Below, piece after piece: positions 19,878 through 27,117 of a stretch of 43,263 nt of DNA. This stretch comes from a virus. Both the position numbers and the translations under genes were made by a program. The notes below the pieces were generated by a model. That model saw only the letters and a list, made by a program, of their open reading frames with translations. It was not told where the DNA came from and did not search any database. The stretch spans positions 1 through 43,263 of the IMG/VR virus record IMGVR_UViG_3300044825_002018; one strand, written 5' to 3'. Position 1 is the first letter of the stretch, and each line of letters starts with the position of its first letter.

Positions 19878-22435
19878 GGAAATAGCACCTCTTCTGTTTC
19901 TATATTTTCTTTGTCAAGAATTTTATCAATCGGTATCTCAATAGCTATTGATCGAGCAAAAGATTTTCCAAATCGAATTGGGTTTTTGGTTTTTTTAAGC
20001 CCTGGAATTCTCTGCAAGTAATCCGTCCAAAAATTGCCGCTAAGTCCACAAAATTTTTCTATCATTTTTGATTTGGTAGAAAAATAAACTTTGTCGTTTT
20101 CGATCTTGATTCCGATTGATAAAAGTTTTTCTTTGTACTTGTCCTTATCTTCAATATTTTTAAAGCTGGTTGCATGATCTATAATCTGTGCGATTGTAAG
20201 CCTATAAGTGCGATCCAGCTCAATAGCTATATCAGATTGCAAAATTGTTTGAAGTATATCTTTTTCTTGTGTATCAAGAATTATATTTTCGAATGGTGTT
20301 AAATCGAATTTTTTTAAATATTCCCGCGCTTCATCGATAGTAAAAACTTTGCCAGCATGATCTATTACTGCTCTACCAGCCAAAAGCGAGCCGTATTGAT
20401 CCCCAAAGCGTTTTGTGTAAGTTTCCGCTAGGATGTCGCTAAAGATCTCCATATTTTGGCGAATAACTAAAACATTGTCATAAACAAACCTAAGCCATTT
20501 GCCCGCTAGATTTTCGATCTTGTCAATTTTTTTTAGTAGTTTTTTTACATCTTCAAAATTTATAGTAGTTTTTTTGGGATCTAGACTTAATACTGTAATT
20601 CTATCTTTGTCCGCTTTTTGCTTAAGTCCTACGTGGACTGAAACCAAAATAAACATCGCGCGGATTGCATAAGATACCGCTACCCCTGACGCTGAGCCTT
20701 TCAAAATTCTAGTGCGCGTTTCAGTACTAGCCAATCTGGCTAAAGCTATATTTTCCTCCATGATTTTTTTGGATTTAAAAGTATCTTGTTCGGACTCTTC
20801 AAAAACTATTGGCCTTGCGTCCGATTGCATTTGCTGACGGATACCCGCTTCTGTAGTATTGCCGATAAGTCCCTCACAAATACCATCAAGTAGATTTAGA
20901 ATTAAATTTTCCATTATGGTAGATTTTCCAGATCCCGCCGCGCCTGTGATCCATAAGTGCGGCCTCCAGCGGAGCGCGCCACAAATTGGAGCTAGTATTA
21001 AACCGCCCATAAATAAATCGGCGTTTACTGGATTGACCCAAGAAAAAGATTTTGCTGTTAAATATAGCAAGTGTAAATCCATCTCATCTAAAGGTTTTGA
21101 AACATCTATATTAATTTCAGTTCTATTTTCGTAGATATAGTTTGTGTCAAATTCAAAATTATCTACCAGCTCGCCATCAAGCAAAACTTTATTTCCTAGA
21201 TTAAAAACTTTACGATTCCTATCAATAAAGCACCCAGTACCGCGAATTATTTGCTCATTATATCTGCCTTTCTGGATTGATTTTTCTATTAGGTCTGCAT
21301 AAATATCTGACCAAAAAACTTTGCCTGTTTCGGGATCTGCGTATTCGTCAAACCAAGCTTGTTTTGGTTTAAGTCTATATAGTCGCTCTGGTGTGAACTG
21401 CGATTCTGAAATTGATAAAACAGTCTTTTGGAGCTTTGATAAAAAGTAGTAATTCCCGCCATCGTAGCCTAGGATTTTAAAATCTTCTTTTGGATCTGTC
21501 TCTTGATTAATTTCCTGGATATTGTCCAAAAGATAGTTATAGGTAAATGCTGAAGTCCATCCTGCGTCTAGTGCGTCTGCTAAATCCCAGCCCTGAGCTT
21601 CTTTCGATGGAGGGTTTATAAGATACATCTCGGAAGCAAAAGATTTAGCTATCTTTGCTATTTTTTTTACTGCTTCTAATCCCACCTGATCATTATCTGG
21701 CCAGAAATAAATTTCTTTGTCTTTTAAAGTTGTCCAATCTGTTTTGTGAATAACTTGCGCGCCGCCGATCCAAGTTATAACGCTAAAGTCTGTATTCTTA
21801 AAAAGTATTTCCGCCGCGTCTCTGGTTTTTTCACCCTCTACGATAAGGATTTTGTTTTTATCAGTATTGCCAAGCACTGGCCATAATTGACTTGGTGTTC
21901 CTTGCTCAAATCTTTGCGCTAGAGAATTATATTTAATTCTATAAACAATTTTTCTTTGAATCCCGTCTTTGTCTTTGTATTCTGATCTTGCTAGATACCA
22001 CTTGAAGCCCTCGTTATCTACAAACCAATCCCAAACTTTTACAAACTTAAATTTTTTAATTTTGTCTTTTTCGATTTGGTAAATTTCATACCAAATATTA
22101 GGTTTTAAAATATTAACGGGTTTCGCTTCTGAAGCTGGTTTGAGCCCTAAATAATTGGCTACATCAGTAATAGCTTTTTTTAAATCGCCATTATAAGAAT
22201 CAGTTAAAAGAGCTAAACCATCGCCAGCGTTCTTTTTAAGAGCGTGATTCGCTTCACCTTGTGAGCAGTACCAAGTACCCTCTCCGCCCTTATCATCAAA
22301 TCTAAACCGATCATTCCCGCCACAAATTGGACATGAAGAATGCTTTTTGCTAAGTCCAGAAATTCCAAAATGTCCAAGGATATTGTTCCAATCCCCGCGC
22401 GCGGAAGCCTGTAAATTTTCAATGTTATAATTCAT
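19874..22435 (-). CDS. Primase-helicase (zinc finger, TOPRIM-like and P-loop ATPase)
   Basis: 853 aa. Residues 1-75 are a primase zinc-binding domain (C35, C38, C57, H64 within CPICGGNDRFRFDD and WYCSQGEANH). Residues ~195-260 are TOPRIM-like: KILIVEGEKTRDAAEI, then IYFWPDNDQVG. The C-terminal half is a P-loop ATPase with Walker A ITGAAGSGKSTIM (498-506 core) and an acidic Walker B in RPIVFEESEQD, followed by TETRTRILKGSASG. It would synthesise primers and open the fork for the phage, like P4 alpha or T7 gp4 analogues. No phage DNA polymerase was found, so the host polymerase is presumably recruited. The VRR-NUC and SF2 helicase genes are next door. Confidence 0.88.
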   Translation of the reverse strand: MNYNIENLQASARGDWNNILGHFGISGLSKKHSSCPICGGNDRFRFDDKGGEGTWYCSQGEANHALKKNAGDGLALLTDSYNGDLKKAITDVANYLGLKPASEAKPVNILKPNIWYEIYQIEKDKIKKFKFVKVWDWFVDNEGFKWYLARSEYKDKDGIQRKIVYRIKYNSLAQRFEQGTPSQLWPVLGNTDKNKILIVEGEKTRDAAEILFKNTDFSVITWIGGAQVIHKTDWTTLKDKEIYFWPDNDQVGLEAVKKIAKIAKSFASEMYLINPPSKEAQGWDLADALDAGWTSAFTYNYLLDNIQEINQETDPKEDFKILGYDGGNYYFLSKLQKTVLSISESQFTPERLYRLKPKQAWFDEYADPETGKVFWSDIYADLIEKSIQKGRYNEQIIRGTGCFIDRNRKVFNLGNKVLLDGELVDNFEFDTNYIYENRTEINIDVSKPLDEMDLHLLYLTAKSFSWVNPVNADLFMGGLILAPICGALRWRPHLWITGAAGSGKSTIMENLILNLLDGICEGLIGNTTEAGIRQQMQSDARPIVFEESEQDTFKSKKIMEENIALARLASTETRTRILKGSASGVAVSYAIRAMFILVSVHVGLKQKADKDRITVLSLDPKKTTINFEDVKKLLKKIDKIENLAGKWLRFVYDNVLVIRQNMEIFSDILAETYTKRFGDQYGSLLAGRAVIDHAGKVFTIDEAREYLKKFDLTPFENIILDTQEKDILQTILQSDIAIELDRTYRLTIAQIIDHATSFKNIEDKDKYKEKLLSIGIKIENDKVYFSTKSKMIEKFCGLSGNFWTDYLQRIPGLKKTKNPIRFGKSFARSIAIEIPIDKILDKENIETEEVLFP

Positions 22436-22453
22436 TTATGCACCATGCCAGCA

Positions 22454-22858
22454 CTAGCCCTGCTGGCTTTTTTTACGAATAATTTCTTGAGCTTCTTGCA
22501 CCGATCTAGCAACGCCTGAAATTCCTCCAAAGTTAGCCACCATCCGCAAAAAATTTTCTTGATCTTCTGTAAGCTCTCCTGTTTCTGATTTAACTTCAAT
22601 CGCTGTAAAAATTGCAATTTTCTGACCCACCATATTAGGCAAAATTTCAGTAGAAACAAACCCGATAAGATCACTTGATCCCACTTCAAGCCCATATCTG
22701 ACGGGAACGGGATCCCGCAAGATGAGAATATTGTTTTTTCTGGTTGTGTTTTTTTTGTCTGCATAATAAGCAAGCCCGATATTATTCCTAAAAACCCTTA
22801 TGGAACCCCGATTGAGTGCCCCGAATATTTCCCTTAAATTTTTTGATTCTGAGTTGAT
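22454..22858 (-). CDS. VRR-NUC nuclease with a non-standard start
   Basis: Homology to the VRR-NUC family is clear over the whole frame: ESKNLREIFGALNRGSIRVF, RNNIGLAYYA, VRYGLEVGSSDLIGF, AIFTAIEVKSETGEL and DQENFLRMVANFGGISGVAR. The acidic/EVK residues form the PD-(D/E)XK site. The family-typical N-terminus lies inside the end of the SF2 helicase gene (71-base overlap), where no ATG, GTG or TTG is available; the frame opens after a stop, with ATC at 22858 the best placed codon. TTG 22720 would remove the RNN motif. The product (134 aa) probably cuts branched or flapped replication intermediates. A sequencing error or a real ATC start are both possible. Confidence 0.8.
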   Translation of the reverse strand: MNSESKNLREIFGALNRGSIRVFRNNIGLAYYADKKNTTRKNNILILRDPVPVRYGLEVGSSDLIGFVSTEILPNMVGQKIAIFTAIEVKSETGELTEDQENFLRMVANFGGISGVARSVQEAQEIIRKKSQQG

Positions 22859-24254
22859 ATCTTACATATCCCCAGCTAGGCTTATAGCCTACCTGTAAAG
22901 CTAGAGCCGTAAAATCGGACTCTTCTCTGCAATATCTTAACCTATCTTTGATATACTGGTTTTTTTCTTCCTTAGATCCAAACTTCTTGCGGATCCCGTC
23001 AATATCTATATAAACCAGCTCGCCATCTAAAGATTTTGGATCTTTTTTAGTCGTTTCTATCGGGAATACGTGCCCGCAATCTAAGCAAGCGCGCGCACTT
23101 GCATGGTTTACTGCATAGCAATAAAAACATCTTTTTACTGGAGCCGTTTGCTCTGATTTGCGCTTTTTAGGGTATTCCAGTTTCCATTCGCGTTCATCGC
23201 AAGGAAACCCGTTCTCTTCCCAGTTCTTACAATGATCTAAAATTATCGCGTGCTCTTTGCCGTCTTCTGGTCTGAGCGCGCGCCCTACCATTTGCAGGTA
23301 AAGAGCTTCTGATTTAGTTTTTCTTACGAGCTGAATCCCGCCGCAAGCTGGAACATCAAATCCCTCTGAGATTAAAAAGCAATTTGAAATAACTTTTATT
23401 TCGCCAGCTTCAAAGCCCTGAATGATTTTTTGCCGCTCCGCTTGGGACATAGTGCCGTCTAAGTGTGCCGCTGGAATTCCAGCTTCATTATAGATTTGTG
23501 TAATTTTCTTACTGTGATCGACATTTTGAGCAAAAACTATTAGATTTTTGCCGTCTAGGTATCTTTTATAATTCCAAACTAAACCGCCAAAAATATCAGC
23601 CTCTTCAATTTGTTTTGCAAGCTCTTTTTGATCGTAATCGCCAAACTTGGTAGCTATTTTTTTGCTATCTAATTTGTTTGGAGGAGCAACAATTTTATAT
23701 TTTGACAAATTGCCCAAAATCATTAAATCTTTTACTTTTGGCCCCAAAACTATTGTTTGGAAGCAATCTTTAAGACCTTTGCCGTCTAGTCGTTTTGGTG
23801 TCGCTGTTAAGCCAATAATAATTGGCTTTTTTTTGCTTAGGATTTTTTGCAAAAGTTTTTCGTATTCGCCAGCGCGTATGTGATGGGATTCATCAATAAA
23901 AATCAAATCTGGAAGATCCTCTTCTGGAATTGAATCAAACCGATTTAATAAAGTACGATTCATAGCTAGATATAGATTTTTGCCAGGTTGGTATTTTTCG
24001 CCCGCTGTAATAAATCCGTAATTTAGATCAAACAGATCAAACTTTTTAGCCGTTTGCGTTATTAGTTCGTTTCTATGGACAATGAACCAGCATTTTTTTT
24101 GCTTTTGTTCTACTGCGCTTTTTATCATTGCGCCAGTGATGATAGTTTTACCAGCTCCAGTAGGAAGCACCGCGCAAATAGATGTATTCCCATCTACGAT
24201 TGCTTTTCGCAAGTCGTTTATAAAATTTATTTGATAATCTCTTAGTTTTACCAC
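22788..24254 (-). CDS. DEAD/DEAH-type SF2 helicase with C-terminal zinc ribbon
   Basis: 488 aa from GTG 24254. Q-motif-like LRDYQINFINDLRKAI, Walker A VLPTGAGKTIITG (31-37), DESH box DLIFIDESHHIRAGEY, motif III GLTATPKRLDGKG, then RecA-2 with VISNCFLISEGFDVPACGGI and the arginine-finger motif LQMVGRALRPEDGKEHAII. A CxxC-x11-CxxC zinc ribbon follows (CFYCYAVNHASARACLDCGH), and a C-terminal region. It resembles UvsW/RAD25-type phage helicases that remodel forks and recombination intermediates. It is the first gene of the main replication block after a control region with tandem 10-mers. Confidence 0.9.
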   Translation of the reverse strand: MVKLRDYQINFINDLRKAIVDGNTSICAVLPTGAGKTIITGAMIKSAVEQKQKKCWFIVHRNELITQTAKKFDLFDLNYGFITAGEKYQPGKNLYLAMNRTLLNRFDSIPEEDLPDLIFIDESHHIRAGEYEKLLQKILSKKKPIIIGLTATPKRLDGKGLKDCFQTIVLGPKVKDLMILGNLSKYKIVAPPNKLDSKKIATKFGDYDQKELAKQIEEADIFGGLVWNYKRYLDGKNLIVFAQNVDHSKKITQIYNEAGIPAAHLDGTMSQAERQKIIQGFEAGEIKVISNCFLISEGFDVPACGGIQLVRKTKSEALYLQMVGRALRPEDGKEHAIILDHCKNWEENGFPCDEREWKLEYPKKRKSEQTAPVKRCFYCYAVNHASARACLDCGHVFPIETTKKDPKSLDGELVYIDIDGIRKKFGSKEEKNQYIKDRLRYCREESDFTALALQVGYKPSWGYVRYQLRIKKFKGNIRGTQSGFHKGF

Positions 24255-24340
24255 TCTGCAATTTAGTACAATTTAGTACTATACTGATAATATAAACCCA
24301 ATTTACTTTTTTTGTATCAGTAATACTTAATTATATTTAA
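24255..24340. promoter_or_regulatory. Control region of the helicase operon: tandem 10-mers and an inverted repeat
   Basis: AATTTAGTAC is repeated exactly at 24260-24269 and 24270-24279, next to the GTG start. Further out TACTGATA (24282-24289) and TATCAGTA (24315-24322) are an inverted pair 25 bases apart. On the minus strand the repeat reads GTACTAAATT, and TACTAAATTG recurs at 24960-24969 before the plus-strand gene. A shared regulator is likely. A minus-strand promoter is not well defined (TATATT or TATAGT as -10). Confidence 0.5.
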
Positions 24341-24859
24341 TTAATTTATAATTTCAAAAATTATTTTTTCAGGTAGTATATTTTGACAAAAATAAGCTGA
24401 GCTAAACGGTGGATTTAAACTAGGTTTTTGATCTTCGTAATTTTTAAAATAAGATATTCTTTTATTAAAATACATTACTTCGAAATTATTATTTTTAAAT
24501 AAATTAAATCTTTCTTTACTTTCAAAAATTCCTGCGATACCAATTAATAAAGCAAAAGGAATTTTTAAATCAAAACATTTTTTTAAAACTTCATTTTTTT
24601 TTGAATAAGGTGGATTGGATATAATAGCATCAATATTTGCAGGCTTTTCTATTGAAAAAAAATCTTGATTTTGTTCTATATGTGTATATATAACATTTTT
24701 GTTGTTTTCTTTTAAAATTTTTACAAAATTGCTTTTTTCGGTATCAAAAGGGCACCATATATTTTTTTTGTTATCTAAATATTTCAAAATTGGATAAATA
24801 GCATAATTTGGAGTATAAGATTCATCATTTTTACTATTTGCTATTTTGTCTAATTTCAT
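24341..24859 (-). CDS. Phage-type DNA methyltransferase-like protein (NPPY)
   Basis: 172 aa from ATG 24859 (MKLDKIANSKNDESYTPNYA); the longer frame to 24940 runs through a terminator and is not preferred. The pattern IWCPFDTEKSNFVKILKENN, THIEQNQDFF, DAIISNPPYSKKNEVLKKCF (NPPY 82-85) and FALLIGIAGIF fits a small phage family of N6-adenine methyltransferase-like proteins in which a CPFD segment replaces the usual glycine-rich SAM motif. This is the third methyltransferase-like gene in the genome. The ATG lies five bases beyond the T-tract of a terminator, so it probably has its own promoter or is expressed by read-through. Confidence 0.7.
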   Translation of the reverse strand: MKLDKIANSKNDESYTPNYAIYPILKYLDNKKNIWCPFDTEKSNFVKILKENNKNVIYTHIEQNQDFFSIEKPANIDAIISNPPYSKKNEVLKKCFDLKIPFALLIGIAGIFESKERFNLFKNNNFEVMYFNKRISYFKNYEDQKPSLNPPFSSAYFCQNILPEKIIFEIIN

Positions 24860-24865
24860 AATTTT

Positions 24866-24895
24866 AAAAAAGCCCGCTTCGTTAAAACTAGCGGG
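24866..24895 (-). terminator. Rho-independent terminator in front of the NPPY methyltransferase gene
   Basis: On the minus strand CCCGCT (24895-24890) pairs with AGCGGG (24878-24873) around an 11-base loop, then C and TTTTTT (24871-24866). It would end leftward transcripts from the lysis genes before the early operon, or act as an attenuator of the methyltransferase gene seven bases further on. Confidence 0.65.
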
Positions 24896-24898
24896 GAG

Positions 24899-24919
24899 CC
24901 CAAAAAACGCGTTTTTGGG
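24899..24919. promoter_or_regulatory. Second palindrome beside the terminator
   Basis: A perfect 14-base palindrome AAAAACGCGTTTTT (24903-24916), flanked by CCC and GGGG so that with one bulged A the stem extends to 8 base pairs on each side. It lies 4 bases from the terminator hairpin and about 45 bases upstream of the plus-strand -35 box. It could be an operator or a bidirectional terminator arm. Confidence 0.4.
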
Positions 24920-24943
24920 GAGGTAAATTAATTTTATCATATA

Positions 24944-24995
24944 AATAAATACTAATAAATACTAAATTGACATAAATTACAAAGTGTAATATATT
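24944..24995 (+). promoter_or_regulatory. Strong leaderless-type promoter with two upstream 10-mers
   Basis: AATAAATACT is repeated exactly at 24944-24953 and 24954-24963, followed by a consensus -35 TTGACA (24967-24972), a 17-base spacer and TATATT (24990-24995). The ATG at 25003 begins seven bases after the -10, so transcription would start at or beside it. The 10-mers are one helical turn apart, a common arrangement for a regulator next to RNA polymerase. Confidence 0.75.
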
Positions 24996-25002
24996 TGTAC
25001 GT

Positions 25003-25752
25003 ATGAACAAAAAAAACGAATTAGCCTTAGATTTACAAACTAGCACCCAGCATACACCAGTTGAAATTTTACAAACCACTAAGCTTGCACCAGCAAGTTT
25101 ATATGAAGATTTTAGCGATCTGAGCCATGAAAACATTGGTTTTGACGATGTAAAATTTCCAGAAATTTTGTTAATCCAGGATAATTCAAAACATCTGCTG
25201 AAAAAATTTAAGGAAGCAGGAATTAAGCCTGGTGATTTTTTTAATAACGTAGAAAATACTTTTTCGCCTACTTTAAACGTAATTCCGTTTTATATAGCGA
25301 AATATTACGATGTTCGAATCCCAAAAGATAATTCTGATGTTAGCAATATTAAAATATTTCATCTTCCTAAGACTGCTCAAAAAGTACCAGAATCAAGCTA
25401 CTGGATGGATCCAAGCTTTGATTTTGAGCATAAGATTTATGAAACATTTTGCTATTTAGTTTTGCTTGAAAATATGACTTTTGCAAAAATCATATTTCAA
25501 AAGAGTCGCCATAAAATGGCATTGAAATGGAATACTTTAATCAAGAGCCGTGGATTTAACGCATTTAAATACAAATATCGTCTTCATGCTTTCGAAGATA
25601 CCCACAAAGGTAACACTTGGTTGAATATTGATATGACTTGCTTGGAAGAGCTTGATGCAAAAACTTTTAACCAGGTAGGAAAATTAGCGCGTGCTGTAAC
25701 GCCGCATATTTCTACCTTTATTATGGCCGAGGATTTTTTGCTTGAAGCGTAA
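25003..25752 (+). CDS. Putative ssDNA-binding / replication-recombination protein
   Basis: 249 aa. The layout KFPEILLIQDNSKHLLKKFK, AGIKPGDFFNNVENTF, LNVIPFYIAKYYDVR, then KIIFQKSRHKMALKWNTLIK and YKYRLHAFEDTH..WLNIDM matches a phage protein type with 'P.l.l.Q......K.GdffN...g....l.viP' followed by a conserved RHKMALKW-like helix; such proteins lie near recombination genes and are suspected ssDNA-binding proteins of the T7 gp2.5 kind. That assignment is by pattern only. The gene stands alone on the plus strand, with the strongest promoter in the window and no Shine-Dalgarno, so it is probably made very early. Confidence 0.45.
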   Translation: MNKKNELALDLQTSTQHTPVEILQTTKLAPASLYEDFSDLSHENIGFDDVKFPEILLIQDNSKHLLKKFKEAGIKPGDFFNNVENTFSPTLNVIPFYIAKYYDVRIPKDNSDVSNIKIFHLPKTAQKVPESSYWMDPSFDFEHKIYETFCYLVLLENMTFAKIIFQKSRHKMALKWNTLIKSRGFNAFKYKYRLHAFEDTHKGNTWLNIDMTCLEELDAKTFNQVGKLARAVTPHISTFIMAEDFLLEA

Positions 25753-25754
25753 AA

Positions 25755-25946
25755 ATGGACAAGGAATATTACACCACCAAAGAGCTTTCAGAAAAACTGA
25801 GTATTACCATATCTACTTTGGAATATTGGCGATCCGTTCGTCGTAAACGAAAAATCGAATTAGGTCCTAAATTTGTAAGAATCGAGGGATCTGTGCGGTA
25901 TAAAATTTCAGATGTCAATAATTGGCTAAAAAAAATGCAATCTTAA
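25755..25946 (+). CDS. AlpA/excisionase-like MerR-fold helix-turn-helix protein
   Basis: 63 aa. YYTTKELSEKLSITISTLEY is the MerR-fold helix-turn-helix; WRSVRRKRKIELGPKFVRIE and SVRYKISDVNNWLKKMQS complete a winged-helix DNA binder as in AlpA, Xis and helix_turn_helix_17 proteins. It starts two bases after the previous stop and shares its promoter. With no integrase present it is more likely a transcription regulator than an excisionase, and the tandem 10-mers at 24260 and 24944 are plausible targets. Its 3' end overlaps the minus-strand wHTH gene by 21 bases. Confidence 0.7.
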   Translation: MDKEYYTTKELSEKLSITISTLEYWRSVRRKRKIELGPKFVRIEGSVRYKISDVNNWLKKMQS

Positions 25947-26135
25947 TTTATAATGGATTGCCGCGCCTGAGCCACATTTGACCAAGTGCCCTTTCTTGGT
26001 TAAATTTTCTAACACATCGTGCGCAATGGATCTACCAATCGGAATAATCTCCATCAGCATTTTTCTAGTTACTCGCCCTCGCTCAAAAGCAATTTTGATA
26101 GCTATATTATCGAATCGCTCAAGTATATTTTCCAT
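25926..26135 (-). CDS. Small winged-helix DNA-binding protein
   Basis: 69 aa. ILERFDNIAIKIAFERGRVT, RKMLMEIIPIGRSIAHDVLE, NLTKKGHLVKCGSGAAIHYK is the three-helix plus wing pattern of small MarR/ArsR-like wHTH proteins: first helix, recognition helix (PIGRSIAHDVLENL) and a beta wing with a glycine turn. It is the last gene of the late lysis operon and converges with the plus-strand HTH gene, overlapping by 21 bases. It could switch expression between late and early genes. Confidence 0.6.
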   Translation of the reverse strand: MENILERFDNIAIKIAFERGRVTRKMLMEIIPIGRSIAHDVLENLTKKGHLVKCGSGAAIHYKLRLHFF

Positions 26136-26544
26136 TTTTTTCTCTCCAATCTTTTATAAAATTCGCTAAGGGTTTCCAAGCTACAAAATATTTTTTATCT
26201 CCAAAACTAAAACCAATCGCGCCAGAATTAACAAGTTCAATCTGCATTTGTTTTAATTGTAATTCTAAGTTTTCATGTTGCAGTTCAGTTTCACAAATAA
26301 AAAGATTGTCTGCTTTACCATTTGAACCCTCCCCGCTGATGTGATGCAACGAGTGCCAAGTTTGCCGATTTTTATCTTTTTTAGATTTTTGATTTCTTTT
26401 GTATTTTATTAGCTCTTGTCCAGATTCTAATTTAAATTTTTTCCATCTTTCTAAGGCTTCTTTTTTTCCTTGATTGTGTCTTGGTTGATTTGTGTCAAAC
26501 CAAAATGTTACTGCTTCTTTGGGTAAATCTCTGCTTGTGATCAT
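26119..26544 (-). CDS. HNH-like (His-Me finger) protein, tentative
   Basis: 141 aa. The central block TWHSLHHISGEGSNGKADNL followed by FICETELQHENLELQLKQM resembles an HNH core: 'HHI.g....N...NL..c...H...', with the second half slightly degenerate. The N-terminus (EAVTFWFDTNQPRHNQGKKE) and C-terminus (GFSFGDKKYFVAWKPLANFI) are not recognised. HNH proteins near lysis or packaging genes can be homing enzymes or terminase helpers. It overlaps its neighbours on both sides (ATGA upstream, 17 bases downstream), so it is a stable member of the operon. Confidence 0.45.
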   Translation of the reverse strand: MITSRDLPKEAVTFWFDTNQPRHNQGKKEALERWKKFKLESGQELIKYKRNQKSKKDKNRQTWHSLHHISGEGSNGKADNLFICETELQHENLELQLKQMQIELVNSGAIGFSFGDKKYFVAWKPLANFIKDWREKNGKYT

Positions 26545-26690
26545 TTTGCCAAAGCCTCCCCTGTCCCACGCATTTTTTCTTTTATTTCTGAATAAACCAT
26601 TTGGGCCATAATTACTTTTACTCCAATAGCATAAATAGAAAAAACGGGATTTCTAACCATAAATTGCCCGTAAAGTCTTAAAATACCCAT
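26541..26690 (-). CDS. Small membrane protein after the amidase
   Basis: 49 aa from ATG 26690, which shares one base with the amidase stop (TAATG); a longer frame from 26753 lies inside the amidase gene and is less likely. MGILRLYGQFMVRNPVFSIY and AIGVKVIMAQMVYSEIKEKM form an N-terminal basic/aromatic part and a hydrophobic helix, ending in a charged tail (GTGEALAK). It is one of the lysis-module genes and may help the holin or anchor a spanin-like complex. Not recognised as a known family. Confidence 0.5.
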   Translation of the reverse strand: MGILRLYGQFMVRNPVFSIYAIGVKVIMAQMVYSEIKEKMRGTGEALAK

Positions 26691-27115
26691 TAGAATAACC
26701 CAAGCTTCCCATTTACCAATTTTAAAATTTTGATATACGGGAAATTTGGGCATGTTCGCGCTTTGTCAATTTCACAATGTCCGTGGAACGTAATCTTGTC
26801 ATAGCTTGAGTTTATAATCTTGCATAATGTTTGAAGTGCTAAAAATTGCGCTTCGTAAAATTTATTTTTGCCAGCTAAGCAAATTGCTATTGATCCAGTA
26901 TTATGTCCAAACTGTGCCGCTGGTATATTCTCTAAGTCTCTTCCAGCCTGGATTTGACCATCTTGTTTTATAAAATAGTGATAGCCTACATCTTTCCAGC
27001 CGTTCTCTTTTACATGCCATTCACGAATTACTTTTATATCATCGTGGATTTTATAATCGCTATCGCTACAATGAATAAAAACTTTTTCTACTCTTCGTTT
27101 TGGCTTTGTAAACAT
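26690..27115 (-). CDS. N-acetylmuramoyl-L-alanine amidase (T7 lysozyme type), endolysin
   Basis: 141 aa, Amidase_2/PGRP fold. Zn ligands: H15 in VFIHCSDSD, H113 (or H111) in FHGHCEID and C122 in RTCPNF. The catalytic Tyr is in DVGYHYFIKQDG (Y45), and K118 lies near C122, matching T7 lysozyme. The segment IQAGRDLENIPAAQFGHNTG, SIAICLAGKN is family-typical. It cuts the amide bond between muramic acid and the stem peptide. There is no signal peptide, so it needs the holin encoded just upstream (27591-28001). Confidence 0.92.
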   Translation of the reverse strand: MFTKPKRRVEKVFIHCSDSDYKIHDDIKVIREWHVKENGWKDVGYHYFIKQDGQIQAGRDLENIPAAQFGHNTGSIAICLAGKNKFYEAQFLALQTLCKIINSSYDKITFHGHCEIDKARTCPNFPYIKILKLVNGKLGLF

Positions 27116-27117
27116 GG

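Noticed and set aside
22432-22773. 113-aa minus-strand frame overlapping the VRR-NUC region
   Set aside because: It has an ATG, but the product (LKFCLIWWVRKLQFLQRLKL type) has no family pattern, while the other frame contains complete VRR-NUC motifs.
25755-25946. Excisionase of a temperate phage
   Set aside because: The fold fits, but there is no integrase or attachment-site structure nearby, so a regulator is the more economical reading.
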